In this document: one piece after another, positions 8,529-17,343 of the stretch
Layout of the letters: each line of letters opens with the position of its first letter
Position numbering within the stretch: the first letter of the stretch is position 1
From: Planctomycetota bacterium
GTDB lineage: Bacteria; Planctomycetota; Planctomycetia; Gemmatales; HRBIN36
Reading direction: 5' to 3'
Assembly (NCBI GenBank): GCA_014584395.1
Contig: JACTMY010000016.1
Location: 1-64,000, forward strand
DNA: 64,000 nucleotides
Notes under the pieces: generated by a model
The model's database searches: none
Seen by the model: only the letters and a program-made list of their open reading frames with translations
Told to the model about the DNA's origin: nothing
Position numbers and translations under genes: made by a program

Positions 8529-9050
8529 TCAAGTTTGTGCAGCGGCGAGGAGTCGCAGCGTTGGCTCATCGCCTAGTCCTTGATAGTACTTTTCGAGAAG
8601 CCGATGAAAGACCGAGCCTGGCGGAGCCACCTGGGCGAACAGGGTCGCGCAGGATCGAAGTTTCAGGTCATCGGGCGAACCGAGTAGGTCATGGGCGGAA
8701 GTGCCCTCGATGCCGAGTACCGCTTCGGCGCATTCCTTGAGCCTAGACCCCAAGAGGGGATGCATGAGGTATGCCCTGGCTTCATCAAAACTCTTGATGG
8801 CATAGCGTTTAGCCATGGAGCTATAGCCCAACCCTTCGAATTGGGGGAAGATGAACCACATCCAGTGGGATTGCTTGCGGCCACTTCGTATTTCGCGCAG
8901 GGCCTGTTCATAGACCTGATCCTGTGCCTGGACATAGCGGTTGAGGTCATGGGGGTCATTGGCAATGCTGGACACCTTTTCGAGCTCCCTTTCAGGCTGA
9001 TCCGTTTGGTCTACACCATGATCGCAACGAACAAGCATGGAGTGAAGCAC
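8529..9050 (-). CDS. DUF1810 family protein
   Basis: The conserved core runs from DPHDLNRYVQAQDQVYEQAL to the C-terminus and includes SHWMWFIFPQFEGLGYSSMAKRYAI, the diagnostic DUF1810 motif, then LMHPLLGSRLKEC. The family is small, cytoplasmic and of unknown function. The longest frame gives 173 residues from 9050, but the first 25 residues are not family-like; a GTG at 8975, preceded by AAGGGAG nine bases upstream, would give 148 residues, closer to the normal family length. I therefore regard 8975 as the likelier true start. Confidence 0.85.
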   Translation of the reverse strand: MLHSMLVRCDHGVDQTDQPERELEKVSSIANDPHDLNRYVQAQDQVYEQALREIRSGRKQSHWMWFIFPQFEGLGYSSMAKRYAIKSFDEARAYLMHPLLGSRLKECAEAVLGIEGTSAHDLLGSPDDLKLRSCATLFAQVAPPGSVFHRLLEKYYQGLGDEPTLRLLAAAQT

Positions 9051-9059
9051 GGTAATGAA

Positions 9060-9431
9060 CTAAAGTCCCGTTTGGGTTTTCTCACTGACCTTGCCTTCCA
9101 TAAGCCGCAACCGAATCTCGGTCTTAAAAAAGACGCCTCCTCGTGAGGACTCTGTCCAGATTTTCTCGATGATTTCTGGCTCGCGGTCGTCTCCGACCGA
9201 GCGCTCGCGCACGGTTTCCCTCATGGGGTTTGGCATGGTCGTGGGAATCATCGCATCCACCTCGGCGAGCGTCTGCCCTGGTTGGATGCGATTGAAAAGC
9301 TCAAGGGTCAAGACGCGCGGCGTAGTTTGACCAGCCTGTTGACCAATGTAGACGACCCCGACTCCAAAGCAGACGGCTACGCCCAATAGGAAGCCGACAA
9401 TACACCACAGTGTTCGTGAAGAAGTCTCCAT
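9060..9431 (-). CDS. Small membrane-anchored protein, BamE/SmpA-like region
   Basis: 123 residues. A single transmembrane segment near residues 9-30 (WCIVGFLLGVAVCFGVGVVYIG) is followed by an extracytoplasmic domain. The stretch LFNRIQPGQTLAEVDAMI (about 46-63) resembles the beginning of BamE/SmpA-like domains, where a Gly-x-Thr turn follows a short helix; the similarity is short and the assignment is tentative. It lies 9 bases upstream of the longest DUF1810 frame, so both may be co-transcribed. Function unknown. Confidence 0.6.
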   Translation of the reverse strand: METSSRTLWCIVGFLLGVAVCFGVGVVYIGQQAGQTTPRVLTLELFNRIQPGQTLAEVDAMIPTTMPNPMRETVRERSVGDDREPEIIEKIWTESSRGGVFFKTEIRLRLMEGKVSEKTQTGL

Positions 9432-9640
9432 TTAGACGCTCCCGATAAAGGGGAATGGGCGAAGTTTTGTGGTGAGTATTTGAACGGCACCTCTGCTACA
9501 GGAAAGCGAGGACCGGTTTGGGATGCATCATGAGAATAAAACGGTAGGCACGCAGGTTCAATTAAATTCCTCTGTTTACAGGCGTTAAGATAATCAATGT
9601 GGGGACGTGCAGAGTAATGGGCAGATTAGCTTACGTGCAC

Positions 9641-9662
9641 TGCCAAAGCGGCAATTTTGGCA
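9641..9662. promoter_or_regulatory. Inverted repeat upstream of the clpB sigma-54 promoter
   Basis: TGCCAAA (9641-9647) and TTTGGCA (9656-9662) are perfect inverted arms separated by 8 bases. The centre is roughly 60 bases upstream of the expected clpB transcription start. It could be an operator or activator site; the distance is closer than usual for sigma-54 enhancers. Confidence 0.6.
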
Positions 9663-9685
9663 TTCAGTCAATTTGGGTGTCAATA

Positions 9686-9701
9686 TGGCACGATGATTGC
9701 T
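9686..9701 (+). promoter_or_regulatory. Sigma-54 (-24/-12) promoter of clpB
   Basis: TGGCACGATGATTGCT matches the RpoN consensus TGGCACG-N4-TTGCW at every defined position, with the GG and GC doublets at the required 12-base spacing. Transcription would begin near 9712, leaving a leader of about 60 bases before the clpB ATG at 9774. Confidence 0.85.
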
Positions 9702-9773
9702 CTTTTCCCTCTTAACATTCAGTTCCAGCCCTTTTGGCATACAAGCAAGCGTATTCTCCCTAGAGGTTTATCC

Positions 9774-12380
9774 ATGAACCCCAATCGACTGACGGAAAAG
9801 TCACAAGAAGCCTTGGCCGAAGCCCAACAGCGTGCGATTCGGCTAGGTCATCAACAATTGGACGTTGAGCATTTGGCAGCGGCGCTTTTCGGAGCCAGCG
9901 ACGGCCTGGTGCCTGCCCTGTGCGGCAAGCTCAATCTGGACGCCGGTTCGATTCGCCGCAAGGTCGAGGCGGAATTGGAACGACTGCCGCGGGTCAGCTC
10001 GACGACCGGGGCGGACCAATTGTATGTGAGCAGTCGGCTTAACAAACTGCTCACTCAGGCGGAGGATGAAGCCAAGAAGCTGAAGGATGACTATGTGTCC
10101 GTGGAGCACTTGCTGCTGGCCATGGTAGGGGATGGTGGCTCGGTAGGGAAGCTTTTGAAGGAAGCCGGTCTGAGCCGCGACCGGCTGCTGCAAGCGCTGC
10201 AGGAAGTGCGCGGCCATCAGCGAGTCACCTCGCAGAACCCCGAAGGCACCTATCAGGCCTTGGAGAAATATGGCCGGGACCTGACGGCGTTGGCGGCTCA
10301 GGGCAAGGTGGACCCCGTCATTGGCCGTGACGATGAGATCCGGCGCGTCATTCAAGTCCTCTCGCGCCGCACGAAGAACAATCCCGTGCTCATCGGCGAA
10401 CCCGGCGTGGGCAAGACGGCCATCGTGGAAGGGTTGGCCCAGCGGATCATTCGCGGCGACGTGCCCGAGGGGCTGAAGAAAAAACGCATCGTGGCCCTGG
10501 ACATGGGAGCCTTGATCGCGGGGGCGAAATATCGAGGCGAATTCGAGGAACGGCTCAAGGCCGTGCTCAAGGAAGTCACCGAATCCCGGGGAGAAGTCAT
10601 TCTCTTCATTGATGAACTGCATACCGTCGTCGGCGCGGGCAAGGCGGAAGGGGCGATGGATGCGGGGAATCTGCTCAAACCCATGCTGGCCCGCGGCGAA
10701 TTGCACTGCATCGGGGCCACCACCCTTGATGAATATCGGCAGCACGTGGAAAAAGACGCGGCCCTCGAGCGGCGGTTTCAACCCGTCATGGTGGACCAGC
10801 CCAGCGTCGAGGATACGATTTCGATCTTGCGCGGCTTGAAGGAGCGGTACGAAGTCCATCATGGCGTCCGCATCAAGGATGCCGCCCTAGTGGGGGCGGC
10901 GGTGATGTCGAATCGCTACATTTCCGATCGCTTTTTGCCGGACAAGGCCATCGATTTGGTGGATGAGTCCATGGCCAAGTTGCGGACGGAGATCGACTCG
11001 ATGCCCGCGGAGTTGGATGAGCAGCTTCGCCGCATCATGCAGCTCGAAATCGAACGCGAAGCCTTGCGGCGCGAGAAGGATCCCGCCTCCAAACAACGGC
11101 TGCAAAAACTGGAAAAGGAATTGGCGGACTTGCGAGCCTCGGCCGACACGATGAAGGCGCAATGGCAAGGCGAGAAGCAGAGCGTGCAGCAATTGCAAAC
11201 GCTCCGGGAGCAGATTGAACAAACGAAACAGCAGATCGAGTGGGCCGAGCGCCAATACGATCTGAACAAGGTCGCGGAACTCAAGTACGGCAAGCTGCTC
11301 GAACTGGAAAAGCAACTGAAAACCGCCGAGCAGAAGCTGACGGGCGACCAGGGAACGGCGCGGTTGATCAAGGAAGAGGTGGATGAAGAGGATATCGCCG
11401 AGGTGGTCAGCCGCTGGACGCACATTCCGGTTGCCAAATTGCTGCAAGGCGAAATGGAAAAGCTGCTCCATCTGGAGGAGGAATTGCATCAGCGGGTGAT
11501 TGGTCAAGACGCGGCCGTGAAAGCGGTCGCCGAGGCGGTGTTGCGGGCGCGGTCGGGTCTGAAGGATCCCAAGCGGCCCATCGGTTCGTTCATCTTTCTG
11601 GGGCCGACCGGCGTGGGCAAGACGGAATTGGCCCGGGCCTTGGCGGAATTCATGTTCGATGATGAGCGGGCCATGATCCGCATCGACATGTCGGAGTACC
11701 AGGAAAAGCACAACGTGTCGCGGTTGATCGGCGCTCCCCCCGGCTACATCGGCTTCGAGGAGGGCGGTCAACTGACCGAGGCGGTGCGCCGACGGCCTTA
11801 TTCCGTCATTCTGCTCGATGAGATCGAAAAGGCCCATCATGACGTGTTCAACGTGCTGTTGCAAGTTTTAGATGATGGCCGGCTCACGGATGGCCAGGGC
11901 CGCATTGTGGATTTCAAGAACACGATCATCATCATGACCTCGAATATCGGCAGCCACCGCATTTTGGACTATCAGGGCAGCTTTGAGGATGGCAGTTACG
12001 AGCAAATGGAAGCCACGGTCTTGGCGGAACTGCGGAAGCATTTCCGACCTGAGTTTCTCAACCGCGTCGATGAAGTCGTGGTCTTTCATGGACTGAATGA
12101 AGCGCATTTGACGAAGATTTTGGAGATTCAGTTGCAGCATCTGCGCAAGCGCCTGGAAGATCGCCGGCTGTCGTTGGAGATGACCGAGGCGGCTAAGCGG
12201 CATTTCGTGCAAGCGGGGTATGATCCCGCCTATGGAGCACGCCCCCTCAAGAGGCTGTTGCAGAAAGAATTGGAAACGGCCATCAGCCGCAAGATCATTG
12301 CCGGCGCCATCAAGGATGGACAAACGCTGCAAGTGGATTTCGACGGCCAGGCGGATGAAGTCGTGATTGACGCCAAGTAA
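9774..12380 (+). CDS. clpB: ATP-dependent chaperone ClpB (Hsp104 family disaggregase)
   Basis: 868 residues from the ATG at 9774, preceded by GAGG; the frame extends upstream to 9657 but that part crosses the promoter. Domain order: N-domain repeats (about 1-150), first AAA+ domain with Walker A GEPGVGKT (208-215) and [12 protein letters not shown], coiled-coil M-domain containing [19 protein letters not shown], second AAA+ domain with Walker A GPTGVGKT (610-617), Walker [15 protein letters not shown] and MTSNIGS. With DnaK it disassembles protein aggregates in the cytoplasm. The presence of a full M-domain separates it from ClpA/ClpC. An upstream sigma-54 promoter, rather than a CIRCE or sigma-32 element, is unusual for this gene. 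A terminator follows at 12403. Confidence 0.97.
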   Translation: MNPNRLTEKSQEALAEAQQRAIRLGHQQLDVEHLAAALFGASDGLVPALCGKLNLDAGSIRRKVEAELERLPRVSSTTGADQLYVSSRLNKLLTQAEDEAKKLKDDYVSVEHLLLAMVGDGGSVGKLLKEAGLSRDRLLQALQEVRGHQRVTSQNPEGTYQALEKYGRDLTALAAQGKVDPVIGRDDEIRRVIQVLSRRTKNNPVLIGEPGVGKTAIVEGLAQRIIRGDVPEGLKKKRIVALDMGALIAGAKYRGEFEERLKAVLKEVTESRGEVILFIDELHTVVGAGKAEGAMDAGNLLKPMLARGELHCIGATTLDEYRQHVEKDAALERRFQPVMVDQPSVEDTISILRGLKERYEVHHGVRIKDAALVGAAVMSNRYISDRFLPDKAIDLVDESMAKLRTEIDSMPAELDEQLRRIMQLEIEREALRREKDPASKQRLQKLEKELADLRASADTMKAQWQGEKQSVQQLQTLREQIEQTKQQIEWAERQYDLNKVAELKYGKLLELEKQLKTAEQKLTGDQGTARLIKEEVDEEDIAEVVSRWTHIPVAKLLQGEMEKLLHLEEELHQRVIGQDAAVKAVAEAVLRARSGLKDPKRPIGSFIFLGPTGVGKTELARALAEFMFDDERAMIRIDMSEYQEKHNVSRLIGAPPGYIGFEEGGQLTEAVRRRPYSVILLDEIEKAHHDVFNVLLQVLDDGRLTDGQGRIVDFKNTIIIMTSNIGSHRILDYQGSFEDGSYEQMEATVLAELRKHFRPEFLNRVDEVVVFHGLNEAHLTKILEIQLQHLRKRLEDRRLSLEMTEAAKRHFVQAGYDPAYGARPLKRLLQKELETAISRKIIAGAIKDGQTLQVDFDGQADEVVIDAK

Positions 12381-12402
12381 GGCGTTTGGACTTGTCAATT
12401 CC

Positions 12403-12449
12403 CCTCTTCCTGGGCTATGAACGATGGGTCAACCAGGAAGAGGTTTTTT
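12403..12449 (+). terminator. Intrinsic terminator after clpB, embedding the next gene's Shine-Dalgarno
   Basis: An 11-base perfect stem, CCTCTTCCTGG (12403-12413) with CCAGGAAGAGG (12433-12443), is followed at once by TTTTTT (12444-12449). The ATG of the phosphatase gene is the very next base (12450), so its purine-rich ribosome-binding site AGGAAGAGG forms the 3' arm of the stem. Confidence 0.85.
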
Positions 12450-13076
12450 ATGACCACGCTGTACATTGTTCGGCACGGCGCCACCCGGGCTAATTTGGCC
12501 CGGCCGTATTGGCTGCAAGGACAGGGCAGGGATGAGCCGCTCATTCCGCTGGGCATGCGGCAAGCGGAACAGGCGCGCGATCAGCTCAAGGACAAGCGCA
12601 TCGCGGCGGTTTACAGCAGCCCCATGCTGCGCGCCCGGGACACCGCTCAGATCATCGCCTCGGCTCATGGACATCAGGTTCGTCTTGAGCCGGAGCTGAA
12701 GGAAGGCCATGTGGGCCGTTGGGAAGGACGCACGTGGGAAGAGATTCAGTCGAACGAGCCTGAAGCATTTCAAGCCTTTCAGGACGACCCGGGCCTACAC
12801 GGTTATCCCGAAGGTGAAAACTTTCAACAAGTGGCGGAGCGGGTCATTCCCGTCATGCGACGGTTGGCTCAGCAGCATGAAGGGCAAAGCATTGTCGTCG
12901 TTACCCATCAGATCGTAACCCGCGTCTTCCTGGGGCATCTGCTCGATCTCCCTGCCCGGCGAACGCGGCAGATCAAGCTGGCCAACGGCGGGATCTCCGT
13001 CGTTGCTGGTTCCGCAGGCCGCATGCAATTGGTCACGCTCAACGCTGCCTTGCATTTAAGCATGGAAGAGGAGTGA
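12450..13076 (+). CDS. Histidine phosphatase superfamily (phosphoglycerate mutase-like) protein
   Basis: 208 residues. The catalytic motif LYIVRHGATRAN is at residues 4-15 (phospho-accepting His10). A conserved RARDTAQII helix (about 67-75), an acid residue in ELKEGHVGRWEG and the second histidine in VVVTHQIVTRVFL complete the active site. Length and the lack of extra insertions fit cofactor-independent broad-specificity phosphatases of the GpmB/CobC/PhoE type more than a glycolytic mutase. The ATG at 12450 is needed to retain the RHG strand; an alternative ATG at 12417 lies in the terminator loop. Substrate unknown. Confidence 0.88.
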   Translation: MTTLYIVRHGATRANLARPYWLQGQGRDEPLIPLGMRQAEQARDQLKDKRIAAVYSSPMLRARDTAQIIASAHGHQVRLEPELKEGHVGRWEGRTWEEIQSNEPEAFQAFQDDPGLHGYPEGENFQQVAERVIPVMRRLAQQHEGQSIVVVTHQIVTRVFLGHLLDLPARRTRQIKLANGGISVVAGSAGRMQLVTLNAALHLSMEEE

Positions 13077-13121
13077 ATGCGAGCCTCAGCCGCATGGAGT
13101 TCGACTGACCGGGAACTGGCA

Positions 13122-13688
13122 TTACCGGGGCAGCGTCATGGGATGGCCGCCGAAGTTTTTAACGATCATGCTCTTGATGCGCCAGACGTCGTCCGCTTCC
13201 TTTTCCAGGACGAAGTCGATGGTGCCGATGTAGGCGTTGTTGAGGTTCAATCCAGAAAATTGACCATAGACCGTCACATTACAGAGACACTCCAAACGCC
13301 GGGGGTTGTCGCTGCGGGGCACGTTGAGGTTATAAAAGGAAATCGTTCGCGGCTCGGGAGGCAGCAAGTACTTGCGGGCGCGCGCCAACAGGGCATCGCG
13401 ATTTTCGCCCTCAAAACTGAATGACGCGGACAGCAGTTTGTCGATGCCATCGATGTCTCCCTTCTCCGCCGCGCGCGCCATGGCCAGAACGCTGGCTTCC
13501 ACCTGCTCCCGATCGGTCACCACGAGGGTATCGACCAGGAAAACCAGTCCCATGAGCGCGATGACGCCGAGCAGATAGAACAAGTGCGCCACGCGCCTCG
13601 TGGAGAAGAAGGCAACCACAAACATCAAGCCGATCAAAACGAGCACGATGTAGGCGCCGGTCGGATGTTCGGTGAACCAGGTGGACAT
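13122..13688 (-). CDS. Two-helix membrane protein with SnoaL/NTF2-like cytoplasmic or periplasmic domain
   Basis: 188 residues. Two transmembrane helices lie at about residues 12-30 (AYIVLVLIGLMFVVAFFS) and 35-55 (LFYLLGVIALMGLVFLVDTL). The rest, starting with REQVEASVLAMARAAEKGDIDGIDKLLS and ending in a strand-rich part with FVLEKEADDVWRIKSM, has the layout of an NTF2/SnoaL-like domain: helices, then a beta sheet, with the common DVWRI-type strand. I infer that fold from pattern only. It stands alone, convergent with the phosphatase gene. Confidence 0.65.
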   Translation of the reverse strand: MSTWFTEHPTGAYIVLVLIGLMFVVAFFSTRRVAHLFYLLGVIALMGLVFLVDTLVVTDREQVEASVLAMARAAEKGDIDGIDKLLSASFSFEGENRDALLARARKYLLPPEPRTISFYNLNVPRSDNPRRLECLCNVTVYGQFSGLNLNNAYIGTIDFVLEKEADDVWRIKSMIVKNFGGHPMTLPR

Positions 13689-13833
13689 GGCGGATTCCCT
13701 TCAGGTTCCATGGCAGCGATCACTCCATCATCATGCCGTATTCGTTCCTGTTTGCCAAGCGCCGCGTGCTGGCAGACGTCAAATCGAGGGGGCAGCTATC
13801 CGGTTCGTGCAGTCCCTATCCTTCCCATTGACT

Positions 13834-13849
13834 TGGAATGTTGCTTGCT
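13834..13849 (+). promoter_or_regulatory. Candidate sigma-54 promoter of the 13903 kinase
   Basis: TGGAATGTTGCTTGCT matches 10 of 12 defined positions of TGGCACG-N4-TTGCW and keeps both the GG and GC doublets at correct spacing. The start codon is 54 bases downstream. Weaker than the clpB site and may be chance. Confidence 0.35.
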
Positions 13850-13902
13850 TGGTCATGGGCGCGAGTTGATAATCACGTCCAGGCTGAGGTGGAGGGGCGC
13901 CC

Positions 13903-15786
13903 GTGTCGAGCAGCACACCGCTGGACGAAACCAATGACTTTCAACCGGGCAACGCGCCCGAACCGACCCTTTCACGACTCGCGCCGAGTGCCCAACCCAG
14001 CGAACATCTCGATCATTTCTCCGTCAGCGACGACGTCCCAGTCGCCCAACCCCTTTCGGAAACGCTCCCCAGGGAAACGTACGGCAAGTTCAAGTTGGAG
14101 AGCGTCATCGCCTCGGGCGGCATGGGCATGGTCTATGAAGCCTACGACGTTAATCTCAAGCGGCGCGTCGCCTTGAAAGTGATGAAGGATTGTTTTCCCG
14201 GCGATTCCGAAAAGAAGCAGCGCTTCATGCGCGAAGTGCAAATCGCCGCACATCTCAAACATCCCCATATCGTCGAGATTCTCGAATTTGGCGAAGTGGA
14301 TGAGATCCCTTACTTTGCCATGACCTTGGCCCAGGGCGGCAATCTGATGAGTTGGTTGAAAGCGCATCCCACCGATCAGCGCGGCATCGTGATCCTGATC
14401 GAACAGATTTGCCAGGCTGTGCATTTTGCCCATGAGCAAGGCATCATGCACCGCGACTTAAAACCGAGCAACGTCTTGATGACGGGGGCGGGAGTCCCCT
14501 TGCTCGCCGATTTTGGCCTGGCCAAATATGAAGACCATTCTCCGCAATTGACCAGCACCAACGCCGTTCTAGGCTCGCCCCATTACATGGCTCCGGAGCA
14601 AATTCGCGGGAGCAAGCATGTGACGCCGATGACCGACGTTTGGGCCGTTGGCGTGATGCTATACGAGTTGCTCGCGGGGAAAATGCCATTCACCCAAGAG
14701 AATCGCTTGGCGCTATTCGAAATGATTCTTTATACGGCGCCGCCGCGGCCCAGAGCCATCCATGCCGATTTGCCGGTCGAATTGGAGCGGATCATTCTGC
14801 ATTGTCTCGAAAAACTTCCCGAGGATCGCTATCCATCTGCCTTGAAGTTGGCGGAAGACTTAGCCGCCTGGCTTCGCGGCGAGGTTCATCGACGATCATG
14901 GCGCGACCGGTTGCGGCCCTATTGGCGCGCCGTGAGCCGCCATCCCCGCTATGCGGCCTTGGGCGGATTGCTGCTGCCGATAGGTTTGCTGTGGATCGTT
15001 TTGAATTGGGGCTGGTGGGATCCTTATCGAGCGCTGTATTCAGAAATGGCCGCGTTGCAGTCGGGTCAACCGGTCACGTTGATCGATGCCGTCGGTCCCC
15101 CGAAATACTGGGTCGAAAAACGGGGCCGCGTGGAAATCCGACCCCATCAGCTTGCGCTTCGACCTTTCGAGATACGAACGATGGGGACCGCTCTTGTGGA
15201 ACTGTTTCCTAGCCCTCCCGCAAAACACTTTCGCTTGGATGCGGAAATGCGCCATCTGGGAGGGGATACCAAGAGCAAGGTCGGGCTATTTTTCAATTTA
15301 TGCGAACATGCCACGGCATTGGCCGACGTTCAATCGCTCTACATTTTTCAATTCAATGACTTGAGATCTCTCCCGTCGCTGCCGGCGCCGCCTTCGCGAC
15401 CCTTTGCGCGCCTGGACCTGGCATGCTTCTCGACGTTTCGAAGTTTGCAGTATCCGGATGAGCAATATTACACGTTCGCGACCCGTTTTTTGCCGGCTTC
15501 TCAAGAGCAAAAGGAAGCCGCCTGGCGCTTCATCCAAATCGAAGTCGAAGAAACGGTCATTCGAGCGTTCGCCGATCGATCCATGATCACGGCAATCTCC
15601 TTGAACAAAGAATCCTTGACGGAAGAAATGCTGCTTCATGGCATACCGCTCTTGAATCCCTTGAGCAACAAGTACAACCCGGAAATCCATCTGGACTCCT
15701 GTTTGCAAGCCACGGGGAGTTTAGGATTGTTTTTGGACAAAGCCGTGGCGGAAGTTCGCAACGTTCGCTTAACGCCGTTGAAGTAA
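13903..15786 (+). CDS. Transmembrane Ser/Thr protein kinase with DUF1080/LamG-like C-terminal domain
   Basis: 627 residues from a GTG preceded by GGTGGAGGGG. A ~60-residue linker leads into a Hanks-type kinase domain: glycine loop ASGGMGMVYEA (70-80), ATP lysine in VALKVM (Lys92), catalytic HRDLKPSN (183-190), DFG (203-205) and MAPEQI. A transmembrane helix at about 348-370 (LLLPIGLLWIVLNWGWW) is followed by a ~250-residue outer domain ending in LGLFLDKAVAEVRNVRLTPL, which resembles the end of DUF1080/LamG-type jelly rolls. This suggests a receptor kinase sensing a ligand outside the cytoplasm and phosphorylating cytoplasmic proteins. Such kinases are numerous in planctomycetes. The C-terminal fold is inferred. 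Confidence 0.9.
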   Translation: MSSSTPLDETNDFQPGNAPEPTLSRLAPSAQPSEHLDHFSVSDDVPVAQPLSETLPRETYGKFKLESVIASGGMGMVYEAYDVNLKRRVALKVMKDCFPGDSEKKQRFMREVQIAAHLKHPHIVEILEFGEVDEIPYFAMTLAQGGNLMSWLKAHPTDQRGIVILIEQICQAVHFAHEQGIMHRDLKPSNVLMTGAGVPLLADFGLAKYEDHSPQLTSTNAVLGSPHYMAPEQIRGSKHVTPMTDVWAVGVMLYELLAGKMPFTQENRLALFEMILYTAPPRPRAIHADLPVELERIILHCLEKLPEDRYPSALKLAEDLAAWLRGEVHRRSWRDRLRPYWRAVSRHPRYAALGGLLLPIGLLWIVLNWGWWDPYRALYSEMAALQSGQPVTLIDAVGPPKYWVEKRGRVEIRPHQLALRPFEIRTMGTALVELFPSPPAKHFRLDAEMRHLGGDTKSKVGLFFNLCEHATALADVQSLYIFQFNDLRSLPSLPAPPSRPFARLDLACFSTFRSLQYPDEQYYTFATRFLPASQEQKEAAWRFIQIEVEETVIRAFADRSMITAISLNKESLTEEMLLHGIPLLNPLSNKYNPEIHLDSCLQATGSLGLFLDKAVAEVRNVRLTPLK

Positions 15787-15817
15787 CCCCTGTTGGCTAA
15801 TCGTGGAGGTCGGGATC

Positions 15818-16612
15818 ATGATCGCTCAAGCGGGATGGCATGCTGGAGGGAAATGGCTTTGGGTGGCTATCGGTTGGTCGCTGCTGGCGTGGAAGGGGGT
15901 GCCGCAAGAACAGCCTCCTCCACAAGACAAGGACAACGTGAAAATCGTTGCCAACGACATTGTGGTCCGGCCCGTTTTAGCCAAGGATGCCTCGGACCCT
16001 GAAAAAAATCGCGTGGTCATTAAATACAAGTGGGAAGTTGACCCGGCCCGCCACGACGTGAAAAGGACATGCCGCGTCCAGGTGGAATTCGCGGAAGCTC
16101 AGATCGTGGGAACGACGTGGCGTCCCAAGGAACTGCCTTGCCCCTGTCAACCGCTCACCAATCAACGCGTTCCTGAAATCGTGGAGGATACGAAGAACAA
16201 TGCCTTTCACGCTCCCAACGCATTGTTCGAGGGCAACAAGCTCCTGTCAGTGACCCTTGAGCGCATCGACCCCATCAACAAAATGATCTGGCGCATCAAG
16301 CGCGTTTACCGCGTCGTGAACGGCGAGGTGCAGACGGATGCCGATCATAGTTTGCGGGATTCGCCGTCGTTGATCATCTTCCCGCCGGAGGGTAATCGCG
16401 TGAGTGGCGAGACGGATGCGGGTTGCATTGTCACCTACACCTTGACTTGCCCGGGATTGCCTACCGGTGCTTCGATTCCCGTAACGGTGGATCCGCAGGG
16501 CCGATTTGTCATCGATCATGGTCCGCTCACGACCCGGTGTTTACTGTGCGTGACCTCGGTCAATTCGTTTGGCGGGTCCACGACGGTGTGCATCGTTGTC
16601 AAACCCACTTGA
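15818..16612 (+). CDS. Secreted hypothetical protein
   Basis: 264 residues starting at the ATG at 15818, eight bases after GGAGG. The N-terminus MIAQAGWHAGGKWLWVAIGW plus SLLAWKGVPQEQPPP looks like a signal peptide or anchor. The mature part is beta-rich; about residues 190-262 (beginning DAGCIVTYTLTCPGLPTGA and ending TSVNSFGGSTTVCIVVKP) have the look of an immunoglobulin-like or PKD-like repeat with conserved cysteines. No enzyme motif is visible. It follows the kinase at 13903 by 31 bases and is probably co-transcribed, so it might be an accessory of that receptor; this is inference only. Confidence 0.7.
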   Translation: MIAQAGWHAGGKWLWVAIGWSLLAWKGVPQEQPPPQDKDNVKIVANDIVVRPVLAKDASDPEKNRVVIKYKWEVDPARHDVKRTCRVQVEFAEAQIVGTTWRPKELPCPCQPLTNQRVPEIVEDTKNNAFHAPNALFEGNKLLSVTLERIDPINKMIWRIKRVYRVVNGEVQTDADHSLRDSPSLIIFPPEGNRVSGETDAGCIVTYTLTCPGLPTGASIPVTVDPQGRFVIDHGPLTTRCLLCVTSVNSFGGSTTVCIVVKPT

Positions 16613-16650
16613 CGCCGTCGAGTCGCCTTGTTGGCTGGGTCGAACTATCC

Positions 16651-17262
16651 TCATTCCAGCCGCAGGCTTTGCCACAGATACCAGGTGGCGACGGAGCAAT
16701 AGGGCTGCCACAGCTCCCCGCGCTGCCGCAGGTCGGCTTTCGTCGGCAATGCGGGCAAGCGGTACAGCTTTTTCACGGCGGTTTTCAGCCCCAGATCATC
16801 GACCGGCAAGACATTGGGCCGCCCCAAGGAGAAAATCAGAAACATTTCCGCGGTCCAGCGGCCAATGCCTTTGACCTGGATCAAGCTGGCGATCACTTCT
16901 TCATCGTCGGCTTCGTGCAAGCGTTCGAGTTCAATTACCCGCGCGGCCACTTTGCTGGCCAGATCGAGGAGATAAGCCGCCTTGGAACGCGACAGCCCGG
17001 CAGAGCGCAGATCCTCAAAGCGCTGCGCGAGCAGCGCTTCGGGCGAGAGCGCGCGGGGCGCCAACAGGTCCAGCACTTTTTGCCGAATCGAAGCGGCTGC
17101 CTTGATGGAGATTTGCTGGGAGATGATCGAGTAGGCCAAGGCTGGGAAGCGCTCCAGCACCATGTTCGGTCGGAACGGGCCCACGGCGTCGATGGTCTTG
17201 GCTAAACGGCGATCGCTTTTCTTGAGATGCCGGACGGCTTTGTGACCATAGGTGGGTTTCAT
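16651..17262 (-). CDS. alkA: DNA-3-methyladenine glycosylase II (AlkA-type, HhH-GPD)
   Basis: 203 residues from the ATG at 17262; an in-frame GTG at 17340 would add 26 residues but nearly touches the previous gene. It excises alkylated bases in base-excision repair. Visible: the core ALAYSIISQQISIKAAASI (about 41-59), the helix-hairpin-helix VKGIGRWTAEMFLIFSLG (130-147) and the catalytic aspartate region LPVDDLGL (152-159). It lacks the N-terminal domain of E. coli AlkA, like many short bacterial homologues. Located just downstream of lpxI in the same direction. Confidence 0.88.
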   Translation of the reverse strand: MKPTYGHKAVRHLKKSDRRLAKTIDAVGPFRPNMVLERFPALAYSIISQQISIKAAASIRQKVLDLLAPRALSPEALLAQRFEDLRSAGLSRSKAAYLLDLASKVAARVIELERLHEADDEEVIASLIQVKGIGRWTAEMFLIFSLGRPNVLPVDDLGLKTAVKKLYRLPALPTKADLRQRGELWQPYCSVATWYLWQSLRLE

Positions 17263-17343
17263 GAAAGTGCGACTCGCCGCGATAGAGAAGAAGCAATCGT
17301 CGTCGATCCATCCAGCCGTGCAGGGAATGGCTTGAATCACATT

